64,000 nt of DNA, from NCBI RefSeq assembly GCF_041381155.1, contig NC_091134.1:54943944-55007943 (forward strand), given 5' to 3'. How positions within the stretch are numbered: position 1 is the stretch's first letter; each line of letters opens with the position of its first letter. The DNA is from Argopecten irradians (taxonomy: Eukaryota; Mollusca; Bivalvia; Pectinida; Pectinidae). Below the pieces are notes generated by a model. It worked only from the letters and a program-made list of their open reading frames with translations. It did not search any database and was not told where the DNA came from. The translations under genes and the position numbers were made by a program. This document shows, piece by piece, positions 36,574-62,190 of this stretch.

Positions 36574-38050
36574 CAACAGCACGCCTATCCATACCAGATA
36601 TACATTTGGTAGGCATACAACAGCACGCCTATCCATACCAGATATACATTTGGTAGGTATACAACAGCACGCCTATCCATACCAGATATACATTTGGTAG
36701 GCATACAACAGCACGCCTATCCATACCAGATATACATTTGGTAGGCATACAACAGCACGCCTATCCATACCAGATATACATTTGATAGGCATACAACAGC
36801 ACGCCTATCCTACCAGATATACATTTGGTAGGCATACAACAGCACGCCTATCCATACCAGATATACATTTGGTAGGCATACAACAGCACGCCTATCCATA
36901 CCAGATATACATTTGGTAGGCATACAACAGCACGCCTATCCATACCAGATATACATTTGGTAGGTATACAACAGCACGCCTATCCATACCAGATATACAT
37001 TTGGTAGGTATACAACAGCACGCCTATCCATACCAGATATACATTTGGTAGGCATACAACAGCACGCCTATCCATACCAGATATACATTTGGTAGGTATA
37101 CAACAGCACGCCTATCCATACCAGATATACATTTGGTAGGTATACAACAGTACGCCTATCCATACCAGATATACATTTGGTAGGTATACAACAGCACGCC
37201 TATCCATACCAGATATACATTTGGTAGGTATACAACAGCACGCCTATCCATACCAGATATACATTTGATAGGCATACAACAGCACGACTATCCATACCAG
37301 ATATACATTTGGTAGGTATACAACAGCACGACTATCCATACCAGATATACATTTGGTAGGCATACAACAGCACGACTATCCATACCAGATATACATTTGA
37401 TAGGCATACAACAGCACGCCTATCCATACCAGATATACATTTGGTAGGTATACAACAGCACGCCTATCCATACCAGATATACATTTGGTAGGCATACAAC
37501 AGCACGCCTATCCATACCAGATATACATTGGTGGTATACAACAGCACGCCTATCCATACCAGATATACATTTGATAGGCATACAACAGCACGCCTATCCA
37601 TACCAGATATACATTTGGTAGGCATACAACAGCACGCCTATCCATACCAGATATACATTTGGTAGGCATACAACAGCACGCCTATCCATACCAGATATAC
37701 ATTTGGTGGTACAGGCTATCCATAGTATACATACAACAGCACGCCTATCCATACCAGATATACATTTGGTAGGTATACAACAGCATGACTATCCATACCA
37801 GATATACATTTGGTAGGCATACAACAGCACGCCTATCCATACCAGATATACATTTGGTAGGCATACAACAGCACGCCTATCCATACCAGATATACATTTG
37901 GTAGGCATACAACAGCACGCCTATCCATACCAGATATACATTTGGTAGGCATACAACAGCACGCCTATCCATACCAGATATACATTTGGTAGGCATACAA
38001 CAGTACGCCTATCCATACCAGATATACATTTGGTAGGTATACAACAGTAC
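36574..38050. repeat. 44-bp tandem array, about 33 copies
   Basis: The unit is CAACAGCACGCCTATCCATA followed by CCAGATATACATTTGGTAGG and CATA or TATA. Units are highly homogeneous. Most variation is a C/T before ATACAAC, GCCTAT/GACTAT and GGTAGG/GATAGG. One damaged spot lies near 37700-37735. It is intergenic between the convergent ends of ML gene 3 and the kinase gene. Confidence 0.95.
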
Positions 38051-41000
38051 ATTTTCATTATCTATCCACAAATCCGACCGGAAGGAAGACAATTTGTCTA
38101 CAAATATTAACATAAATTACAAGTGCATATTTCAAAATGTAAATGAAAATTACATGTTTAAAATTGAGATTTTGTAACCTTTCTGATTTTTTCAGTTATC
38201 TTATTTATAATAAAATATTGAATCATTAACGTCAATTTCATCATTCAGACAAATGTTTTAGAAAGATAAAATTTTATGAACAAATACTGTTTAAATAGGG
38301 AGGTATGCATTTAGACACAATTTTGTACTTTCTATTTTGTAAATATTCAGTTTGAAGAAAAATTATGAAGAATAAAAAATCCAATAAAATTGTAATTCAA
38401 ACATTTACAGCTTTTCATTTCCTTAGATAAAACTTTACTATTTTTCAATGATAATGTCCTGTAAAATTTGTTAATTGCACATTAATACAGAATAGTTGAA
38501 TACAAATAAATAGTGTGCAAGTCTTGTCATGAATGATATGTTGATTATGTGAACCATACGAGCTATAACCAGCAAAATTCTATGAACTCTATAATTACTT
38601 CAATATAAGTTGTTATTCATGCTTTTATATTTATTTTTGTATTTATATGTGATCCTTCAAAATAAAAAACACATTGTTGAATTCTGAAATGCCTATTATT
38701 ATTTGTTGTATGAAAATTTAGGTACTGTTATATCAACTTTTTGTCTTACAGCTGTAGTGTTCTTATAATCATAAAATTATATCAATCAAACTAGTAATAT
38801 AAAAATCTGAGAAAATCTCATCATATCTACATTATATCGGTAATATTCTTTGCAAAAAATATTGCTTCCATCAAATATTCATCAAAGTGCATAACTTCCA
38901 TTTGTCAACAATCAAAAGTATCTGTAATGTGCAGTAAATATTTCAAAACATTTAAATGAATGTTAACATTAAAAAGACCATGCAGCAGATTACCAAGAGT
39001 AACTCAGCAGTGATATATATAAGTAAGTTCTGTTTCAAATACACAAATAAATATTGACCCAATATTCACCAATCAAAACAAACCTGTAAAAAACATTTTT
39101 ATTTCAATGTTTTGAATCAACCTAGTATTCTCATGGTGATAAAATGCTTGGAAATAAAAGAAAAAATACATTAACTATTAACAATTTTTGTTTTCTCCCA
39201 ATTATCAGGTCTTTGCATATTAGAGTTATCTGCCCTTAGATATCAATTGGTGTGCCATTAATATGTGTGCTAAAATTATTATCATTTTTTCTAAAACAAT
39301 ATGATGTCACGTTAGCAAACACATCACATCATAATCAATACAAACAAGAAGAGAAGTGGACTCTGGAATATGCAATACACATACAGAATGATATCTAAAC
39401 AAACAATAAATTTAAATGATATTACATTTACAAATTGTGACATTTTCCTATCTGATTTGTCAAAGAACAACTTCTAAAATCAAATATTCTATTTGATAAT
39501 TTCACTTGGCAAGAATATTTTTCGTGAAAATATAGTGTTCTTGATGTTAAAAATAAATGAGATTTCATTTCAACAGTATTAATATTCGTACAATTTGAAA
39601 CATGGTTGATATTGTTCCTGTATTAGTGAATATGGTTAACGTTGGCACTTATAGGATAAAGAAAGTACAGGTCGGTCATAAGGAGATCTACATTTTAACT
39701 TTCAATTTACCCTGCAACATGTCAGTAGTCAAATATTTTGTTTCAACTTCTCTCATTTCACAGGATCCAATTAATGAAGACATTATTATAGCTGAAATGC
39801 AGGCTGCTTTTGATATACTTATTGTTTTTGTCTTGAAGTGAATAAAGAAATGATACATGTTATTTCTTTTTACTTATGAAGAAAAGATATTCTATGAGGC
39901 ACACTTGTTATCAACAGGTTAAGAATCTTAAAACAATACGAGATCTTTTAAATCTGTTTATATTAATATTAAGAAGAAACAACCAGAATTTAAAGGACAG
40001 ATTAAATGACTCATTAAACAGCAAATTTACTTATAATAAAAGGGACGGATTTCTTTAAATTCAAACATACATGTATATATCTTTGTTTTCACATATATAC
40101 AGCTATCTTGAAAAAAGTAAAAATCTGAACTAATGCCAAATTTGAATGGTACAAAATTAATGCTAAACTGTTTAGCATAGCTAAGTGATAGCTAAGTGAT
40201 GGATCTATCAATTCAAATTGATATTACTCCACCCATTTCACATGGACAGGTGATTTCAACAACCAATCAGAGAGAGAGTACAACTGGAGGAGAGCAGTAT
40301 TCTTCCTTATCACTTAACATAAGGTGACAGTGACACTCTCACACACTAACATTCCTCTCTGTACACTACTGCTTGTCTCATCTTACTAGCTACACAACAA
40401 AGCACACAAATACTGATATGATACAGATTGCATAGGTATTAACAACCGTGGAGCACTTGGATGAACACTGGCATACCAACAGGCTATGTCATCACATTCT
40501 GTACATCATACATCAAACAACAGACAGTGATTCCAACACATTTTTTTTTCTTTTTAAACTGCTACAGATCAGTTGATCTTCCAGGCCTACATTGTTCTAT
40601 GGAAGGTCTTTGAAAAAAAATCTTCACTAGTTTTCCCTATGCTTTCTATTAATAATAGATAACTGATACTTTTAGTTTTCAATAATTATTTATTTTTATT
40701 TTTTCAATGAAAATAGAAAACTGAAATTATTAAACGTTTAAAAGCATCAAACGTAAGTGAGAAACAAAAGAAATAAAATGTCATTAGTTCAAGGGCATCA
40801 TAGGGTTCTGCTTAAAATGAGAAAATTTTGAAGAATATAATTTTAATCCAAACGAAGATTTAAAAGATACTGGCAGTAATACTAATTTCTCCACTCTAAA
40901 CTTACATGTTTTTAATTAAAATAACAACAAAAATACATGGTATTTGAGCAGTCACCAGTCAATTTATAAATAAAGTAGTACATGAAAAAAGGCACAGTCA

Positions 41001-41747
41001 CTAAAAATAGAAGAAATATCTGTAGATATTAATTTGGAATGATAACCTGGTAAATCAAATATTCATAAAGTCAAACAAAATACACTTAATATTTTGGCAC
41101 ATCAACAGACAAAAGGAGCTTGTTTATATCCTAAAATGGTTTCAAATGGAGAACTTTTACAAGATTTCATTCAATTATATTATACATGAAGTTCTGAGAA
41201 AAAGTCTGATGAAATAAAGAGATTGATTTTGAATTTATACTCTAAAAGTAAAGCAATTTTCATGGTTTTCATTTTGGATTGATATCAAATCAACCTTCCA
41301 GAAATAAAAAGGTAAAAAAAAAAGGAAAAATACATGTTGGGCACTTAAGAACAAATATGTTCAGTGACAAAAGCATATATTAATATTTCAAAGGAATGTA
41401 TAAAACCAACAGGCAGCTTGCACAGGACAACAAAAACATGAAATTTGAGTAAAGGTAAGAAAAGCGCACAAGAGAAATATACAGATCCTAGTACAGAGAT
41501 GTAAAATTGGCTGGTAAATTGGTTCAGCTCTACTATCAGCAAAGTCAAATAAAAATCAGAGTCCAAGTTTCAAATTCAGTCATTCAACTTTTCAATATGT
41601 TCAATAATGTTCAATATGTAACATGGGAATCTGAGACGTTCACAAAAATATAAAACACATTGTCCTTAAAACATATTTCTGGTAGTGGTCAATCTTGGTC
41701 CACCATAAATGATATGAATTATAATGCCAAATGAGCTATGAGTGTGA
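38051..41747. other. AT-rich DNA downstream of the kinase; 3' UTR likely at its right end
   Basis: No further exon seen. The kinase 3' UTR must begin at 41747 and run leftward, but I cannot fix its end; the nearest minus-strand AATAAA is near 40690. The open frames at 39602-39841 and 39876-40058 (+) resemble no family and lack clear splice sites. Confidence 0.4.
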
Positions 41748-54176
<12,429 letters not shown>

Positions 54177-54328
54177 TACCACCTATAGGCATTTACAGCC
54201 CTGAAACATAGAGGGAAAGTTAACATTACTGTCAGTATTTTCAATTCTCATGACAAATAACGAACATCATGCATTCTCATAACTGAAAAAAAACTCATCT
54301 CAGAAATGAATGATTTAGCAACAAAGTT

Positions 54329-55491
54329 GTATCATCTCAGGCTAATAATTCTAACCAAGTTTGACTCATTTCCTATGAAAATTGAGCAAAAAATGCTCAT
54401 TAATGTGTTTTTCCTATATAAACTATAGTAAACTTGACCCCCTCCCCAAGGGGAAACACGAGACCCCAGGGTCATATAATTTACCATTTTTTATAAAACA
54501 AACTTTAAGACCTTTTCATCTATAAAGTGTATTTGATTCTACCATTTCCAAAATTTTAGAAGAATATTTTTGAAGTTTTAGCCTATTTGACATTTTTTGG
54601 CCCCGCCCTCTGCCCCCAGGGGGTCGGCCTGGACCAATATGGATATGATGTTAAAATGCTATCTCTGTCTAATAATTCTAACCAAGTTTGACTCATTTCC
54701 AATGAAAATTGAGCAAAAAATGCTCATTAATGTGTTTTTCCCCTATATAAACTATAGTAAACTTGACCCCCTCCCCAGGGGGAAACGCGAGACCCCAGGG
54801 TCATATAATTCACAATTTTTGTAAAGGGACCTTAAGACCTTTCTATTTATGAAAAGTATTTTGATTCTAACATTTCCAGAATTTCAGAAGAAGATTTTTG
54901 AAGTTTTAGCCTATTTGACCCCTTTTGACCCTGCCCCTAAGGCCCCTGGGGGTCAGTCATAGAAAATTTGTTGATAGGATTAAATAGCCATCTTATACTG
55001 ATAATTCTGACAACATTTGACTCGTTTCCTATTACAAATGACCAAATAATGCTCAAAAATGTGTTTTCCCAATATAAACTATAGTAAAATTAACCTTCTC
55101 CCCAAGGGGGAACTAGAGACCCCAGGGTCATATAATTCACAATGTTTGTAATGGACCTTAAGATCTTTCTATCTATGAAGAGTATTTGATTCCACCACAT
55201 CTGTGAGTAGAGAAGAAGATTTTTGAAATTTTACTCAATTTTACCCCTTTTGGCCCCTCCCACAGCCCCCTGGGGGTGGGGACCATATAATTCACGACTT
55301 TTATTGGCCTTATGCCTTAGAAAGTTTGTGTAAAATTTCATTGAAATTGCTTTGGTAGTTTTGGAGAAGAAGTCGAAAATGTAAATTGTTTCCGGACATA
55401 CAATGCACGACGCACGAAGGACGATGGACAACGACGGACAAAAGGCGATTAGATTAGAATAGGTCACTTGAGACTTCGTCTCAGGTGACCT
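54329..55491 (+). mobile_element. Mobile repeat with 325-bp units and terminal hairpin, upstream of kinase
   Basis: Three units of the family at 45932-48172 (landmarks near 54590, 54920 and 55245) are followed by a unique end containing CAATGCACGACGCACGAAGG and ACGACGGACAAAAGGCGATT. A final hairpin at 55461-55491 (AGGTCACTTGAGAC, loop TTC, GTCTCAGGTGACCT) precedes CTAAAAAAA. A hairpin close to a CTRR end is typical of Helitron 3' ends. That reading is inference. Confidence 0.6.
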
Positions 55492-55924
55492 AAAAAAATC
55501 TTCCAAAGGACTATAAAAGTATATACCATAAAGCTGTCAAATGTATCACTGCAGATCTTACTCACATCACTCTAGGATATTTTACCCACTCCTCATAATC
55601 AATGATCTTCAGCCAAATTAACTCCAATCAGGAGTCTCTAATGATTAATATTGACATGTACTTCCACAACTAATAAACCGCCCCACCTACATCGATATTG
55701 GAATCATAGATATAATTCATCGGTATGGTCACTTAAATCTGGATAATTAGTCCATCCTAGTTTACAATGAAACTCTATCATCACTAAATTATATATTTCC
55801 AATATCATTGTAAAATATCTTTACAATTTTGCATTTCACTGTGCATAAAATGGTAACTTGAATTCTGGCTTTGTAACATAAAGCCCTGATGACTAAGTAA
55901 AACTAAAACTATTGAACAATTCAT
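55492..55924. other. Short unassigned stretch before the 80-bp array
   Basis: AT-rich DNA with no exon or repeat recognised. A 5' exon or promoter of the kinase could lie here or beyond, but nothing marks it. Confidence 0.4.
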
Positions 55925-58900
55925 CAGGGTATTTATCATAACCAATCTATAAGCTGAGATGGACCCTTCAGCTGTGTGTAATAGTGACTGAATCAGAGTA
56001 ACCCTGGGTATATATCATAACCAATCTATGAGCTCGAGATAACCCTTTCAGCATCTGGTGTGTAATAGTAACTGAATCAGAGTAAACACTGGGTTAGTAT
56101 ATCATAACCAATCTATAAGCTGAGATGGACCCTTCAGCTGTGTGTAATAGTGACTGAATCAGCACAGTAACGCTGGGTATATATCCATAACCAATCTATG
56201 AGCTCGAGATGGTAGACCCATTCAGCTGTGTGTAGATAGTGACTGAATCAGAGTAACCCCTGGTATAGATATCATAACCAATTCTAATGAGCTCGAGATT
56301 TACCCATTCAGCTGTGTGTTAATAGTGACTGAATCAGAGTAACCCTGGGTATGGTATCATAACCAATCTATGAGCTCGAGATGGACCCATTCAGCTGTGT
56401 GTAAATAGTGACTGAATCAGAGTAACCCTGGGTATGTATCATAACCAATCTATGAGCTCGAGATGGACCCTTCAGCTGTGTTAATAGTGACTGAATCAGA
56501 GTAACCCTGGTAGTAATCTTTGAGCTCGAGATGGACACCTGCAGCTGTGTTAATTAGTGTGAATCAGAGTAACCCTGGGTGCCATGTATCATAATCAATC
56601 TATGAGCTCGAGATAACCATTCAGCTGTGTGTAATATGTGACTGAATCAGAGTAACCCTGGGTATGTATCATAACCAATCTATAAGCTCGAGAATGGACC
56701 CTTCAGCTGTGTTAATAGTGACTGAATCAGAGTAACACAGGTTATATATCATAACCAATCTATGAGCACGAGATGGACCTTCAGCAGTGTTAATAGTGAC
56801 TGAATCAGAGTAACCCTGGGTATGTATCATAACCAAATCTATGAGCTCGAGATGGACCCATTCAGCTGTGTGTAATAGTGACTGGATCAGAGTAACCCTG
56901 GGTATATATCATAAACCAATCTATGAGCTCGAGATGGACCCTTCAGCTGTGTGTAATAGTGACTGAATAATCATGAGTAACCCTGGGTATATAATCATAA
57001 CCAATCTATAAGCTGAGAATGGACCTTCAGCTGTGTTTAATAGTGACTGAATCAGAGTAACACTGGTTATATATCATAACCAAAATCTATTGAGCTCGAT
57101 ATGGACCCATTCAACTTTGTGTAATAGTGACTGAATCAGAGTAAACGCTGGTTAATATATCATAACCAATCTATGAGCACCGAAATGGACCTTCATTCAG
57201 CTGTGTGTAATAGTGACTGAATCAGAGTAACCCTGGGTATGTATCATAACCAATCTATGAGCTCGAGATACCCATTCAGCTGTGTGTAATAGTGACTGAA
57301 TCAGAGTAACCCTGGGTATGTATCATCAATAACCAATCTATCGTGTGAGCTCGAGATGTATCATAACCAATCTATTCAGCTGTGTGTTAATAGTGACTGA
57401 ATCAGAGTAACCCTGGGTATGTATCATAACCAATCTATGAGCTCGAGATGGACCCTTCAGCTGTGTTAATAGTGACTGAATCAGAGTAAACCCTGGTTAT
57501 GTATCATAACCAATCTATGAGCTCGAGATGGACCCATTCAGCTGTGTTAATAGTGACTGAATCAGAGTAACCCTGGGTATGTATCATAACCAATCTATGA
57601 GCTCGAGATGGACCATTCAGCTGTGTGTAATAGTGACTGAATCAGAGTAACCCTGGGTATGATCTTCAAACCAATCTATAAGCTCGAGATGGACCCTTCA
57701 GCTGTGTGTAATAGTGACTGAAATCAGAGTAACCCTGGTTATGAATCATAACCAATCTATGAGCTCGAGATGGACCCTTCAGCTGTGTAATAGTGACTGG
57801 ATCAGAGTAACCCTGGGTATGTATCATAACCAATCTATGAGCTCGAGATGGGACCCATTTCAGCTGTGTGTAATAGTGACTGAATCAGAGTAACCCTGGT
57901 ATAATATCATAACCAATCTATAAGCTGAGAAGGACCTTCAGCTGTGTTAATAGTGACTGAATCAGAGTAACACTGGTTATATATCATAACCAATCTATGA
58001 AGCTCGAGATGGACCCATTCAACTGTGTGTAATAGTGACTGAATCAGAGTAACGCTGGGTTATATATCATAACCAATCTATGAGCTCGAAATGGACCCTT
58101 CAGCTGTGTGTAATAGTGACTGAATCAGAGTAACCCTGGGTATGTATCATAACCAATCTATGAGCTCGAGATACCCATTCAGCTGTGTGTAATAGTGATG
58201 AATCAGAGTAACCCTGGGTATATAAACATAACCAATCTATGAGCTCCGAGATAACCATTCAGCTGTGTGTAATAGTGACTGAATCAGAGTAACCCTGGGT
58301 ATATATCATAACCAATCTATGAGCTCGAGATGGAACCATTCAGCTGTGTGTAATAGTGACTGAATCAGAGTAACCCTGGGTATATATCATAACCAATCTA
58401 TGAGCTCGAGATGGACCCTTCAGCTGTGTGTAATAGTGACTGAATCAGAGTAACCCTGGGTATATATCATAACCAATCTATGAGCTCGAGATGGATCCCT
58501 TCAGCTGTGTTAATAGTGACTGAATCAGAGTAACCCTGGGTAATGTATATCATAACCAATCTATGAGCTCGAGATAACCATTCAGCTGTGTGTAATAGTG
58601 ACTGAATCAGAGTAACCCTGGGTATATATCATAACCAATCTATAAGCTCGAGATGGACCCTTCAGCTGTGTTAATAGTGACTGAATCAGAGTAACACTGG
58701 GTATATATCATAACCAATCTATGAGCTCGAGATGGACCATTCAACTTTGTGTAATAGTGACTGAATCAGAGTAACGCTGGTTATATATCATAACCAATCT
58801 ATGAGCTCGAGATGGACCCATTCAGCTGTGTGTAATAGTGACTGAATCAGAGTAACCTGGGTATATATCATAACCAATCTATAAGCTGAGAAGGACCCTT

Positions 58901-61900
58901 CAGCTGTGTGTAATAGTGACTGAATCAGAGTAACACTGGTTATATATCATAACCAATCTATGAGCTCGAGATGGACCATTCAGCTGTGTGTAATAGTGAC
59001 TGAATCAGAGTAACCCTGGTATATATCATAACCAATCTATAAGCTCGAGAAGGACCCTTCAGCTGTGTGTAATAGTGACTGAATCAGAGTAACCCTGGTT
59101 ATATATACATAAACCAATCTATGAGCTCGAGATGGACCCTTCAGCTGTGTGTAATAGTGACTGAATCAGAGTAACCTGGTATATATCATAACCAATCTAT
59201 GAGCTCGAGATGGACCCTTCAGCTTGTGTGTAATAGTGACTGAATCAGAGTAACAACTGGTTATATATCATAACCAATCTATGAGCTCGAGATGGACCCT
59301 TCAGCTGTGTGTAATAGTGACTGAATCAGAGTAACCCTGGGTATATATCATAACCAATCTATGAGCTCGAGATGGACCCTTCAGCTGTGTGTAATAGTGA
59401 CTGAATCAGAGTAACCCTGGGTATATATCATAACCAATCTATGAGCTCGAGATAACCATTCAGCTGTGTGTAATAGTGACTGAATCAGAGTAACCCTGGG
59501 TATATAGCATAACCAATCTATAAGCTGAGATAGGACCATTCAGCTGTGTGTAATAGTGACTGAATCAGAGTAACCCTGGGTTATATATCATAACCAATCT
59601 ATGAGCTCGAGATGGACCCTTCAGCTGTGTGTAATAGTGACTGAATCAGAGTAACCCTGGTATTATCATATATAGCTCGAGATAACCAATCAGCTGTGTG
59701 TAATAGTGACTGAATCAGAGTATACCCTGGGTATATATCATAACCAATCTATGAGCTCGAGATGGACCCTTCAGCTGTGTGTAATAGTGACTGAATCAGA
59801 GTAACCCTGGGTATATATCATAACCAATCTATGAGCTCGAGATAAACCCTTCAGCTGTGGTGTAATAGTGACTGAATCAGAGTAACCCTGGGTATATATT
59901 TTAACCAATCTATGAGCTCGAGATAAAACCATTCACGCTGTGTGTATCAATAGTGACTGAATCAGAGTATACCCTGGGTATATACTTATTAACCAATCTA
60001 TGAGCTCGAGATAACCATTCAGCTGTGTGTAATAGCTGTCAGAGTAACCTGGGTATATATCATAACCAAATCTATAGTGATAACCATCAGCTGTGTGTAA
60101 TCAGTGACTGAATCAGAGTAACCCTGGGTATATATCATAACATCTATGAGCTTGAGATGGACCATTCAGCTGTGTGTTAATAGTGACTGGAATCAGAGTA
60201 ACCCTGGGTATGATCATACTCCAATCTATGAGCTCGAGATGTACCATTCAAGCTGTGTGTAATTGTGATCTGAATCAGAGTAACCCTGGGGTATATAGAA
60301 TAACCTATCAATGAGCTCGCAGATGGACCCTTTCAGCTGCTGTTAATAGTGACTGAATCAGAGTAACCCTGGGTATGTATCATAACCAATCTATGAGCTC
60401 GAGGCGATGGACCCTTCAGCTGTGTTAATAGTGACTGAATCAGAGTAACCCTGGGTATGTATCATAACCAATCTATGAGCTCGAGATACCCATTCAGCTG
60501 TGTGTAATAGTGACTGAATCAGAGTAACCCTGGGTATATATCATAACCAATCTATAAGCTGAGAAGGACCTTCAGCTGTGTGTTAATAGTGACTGAATCA
60601 GAGTAACACTGGTTATATATCATAACCAATCTATGAGCTCGAGATGGACCATTCAACTGTGTGTAATAGTGACTGAATCAGAGTAACGCTGGTTATATAT
60701 CATAACCAATCTATGAGCTCGAAATGGACCCTTCAGCTGTGTGTAATAGTGACTGAATCAGAGTAACCCTGGTTATATATCATAACCAATCTATGAGCTC
60801 GGAGATGGACCTTCAGCTGTGTGTAATAGTAATAGTGACTGAATCAGAGTAACCCTGGGTATATATCATAACCAATCTATGAGCTCGAGATGGACCCTTC
60901 AGCTGTGTGTAATAGTGACTGAATCAGAGTAACCCTGGGTATATATATCATAACCAATCTATGAGCTCGAGATAACCATTCAGCTGTGTGTAATAGTGAC
61001 TGAATCAGAGTAACCCTGGATATATAGCATAACCAATCTATGAGCTGAGATGGACCCTTCAGCTGTGTGTAATAGTGACTGAATCAGAGTAACACTGGTT
61101 ATATATCATAACCAATCTATGAGCTCGAGATGGACCATTCAACTTGTGTGTAATAGTGACTGAATCAGAGTAACGCTGGTTATATATCATAACCAATCTA
61201 TGAGCTCGAGATGGACCCTTCAGCTGTGTGTAATAGTGACTGAATCAGAGTAACCCTGGGCATATAGCATAACCAATCTATAAGCTGAGAAGGACCCTTC
61301 AGCTGTGTGTAATAGTGACTGAATCAGAGTAACCCTGGGCATATAGCATAACCAATCTATAAGCTGAGATGGACCCTTCAGCTGTGTGTAATAGTGACTG
61401 AATCAGAGTAACCCTGGGCATATAGCATAACCAATCTATAAGCTGAGAAGGACCCTTCAGCTGTGTGTAATAGTGACTGAATCAGAGTAACACTGGTTAT
61501 ATATCATAACCAATCTATGAGCTCGAGATGGACCCTTCAGCTGTGTGTAATAGTGACTGAATCAGAGTAACGCTGGGTATATATCATAACCAATCTATGA
61601 GCTCGAGATGGACCCTTCAGCTGTGTGTAATAGTGACTGAATCAGAGTAACCCTGGGTATGTATCATAACCAATCTATGAGCTCGAGATAACCATTCAGC
61701 TGTGTGTAATAGTGACTGAATCAGAGTAACCCTGGGTATATATCATAACCAATCTATGAGCTCGAGATAACCATTCAGCTGTGTGTAATAGTGACTGAAT
61801 CAGAGTAACCCTGGGTATATATCATAACCAATCTATGAGCTCGAGATAACCATTCAGCTGTGTGTAATAGTGACTGAATCAGAGTAACCCTGGGTATATA

Positions 61901-62190
61901 TCATAACCAATCTATGAGCTCGAGATGGACCATTCAGCTGTGTGTAATAGTGACTGAATCAGAGTAACCCTGGGTATATATCATAACCAATCTATGAGCT
62001 CGAGATAACCATTCAGCTGTGTGTAATAGTGACTGAATCAGAGTAACCCTGGGTATATATCATAACCAATCTATGAGCTGAGATGGACCCTTCAGCTGTG
62101 TGTAATAGTGACTGAATCAGAGTAACCCTGGGTATATATCATGACCAATCTATGAGATGGATCATTTAGCTGTGTGTTATAGTGACTGAA
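55925..62190. repeat. 80-bp tandem array, about 78 copies
   Basis: The unit is ATAACCAATCTATGAGCTCG, AGATGGACCCTTCAGCTGTG, TGTAATAGTGACTGAATCAG and AGTAACCCTGGGTATATATC. It runs about 6.27 kb without spacers. Variants include AGATAACCATTC for AGATGGACCCTTC, CTATAAGCTGAGA for CTATGAGCTCGAGA, and AACACTGG/AACGCTGG. Units at 58.2-59.5 and 60.6-62.1 kb are very regular; those at 56.1-57.4 and 59.9-60.4 kb carry many one- to several-base indels. Confidence 0.95.

Noticed and set aside
39602-40058. Two adjacent plus-strand open frames as a possible small gene
   Set aside because: They are not joined by clear splice sites, have AT-driven composition and no recognisable motif.
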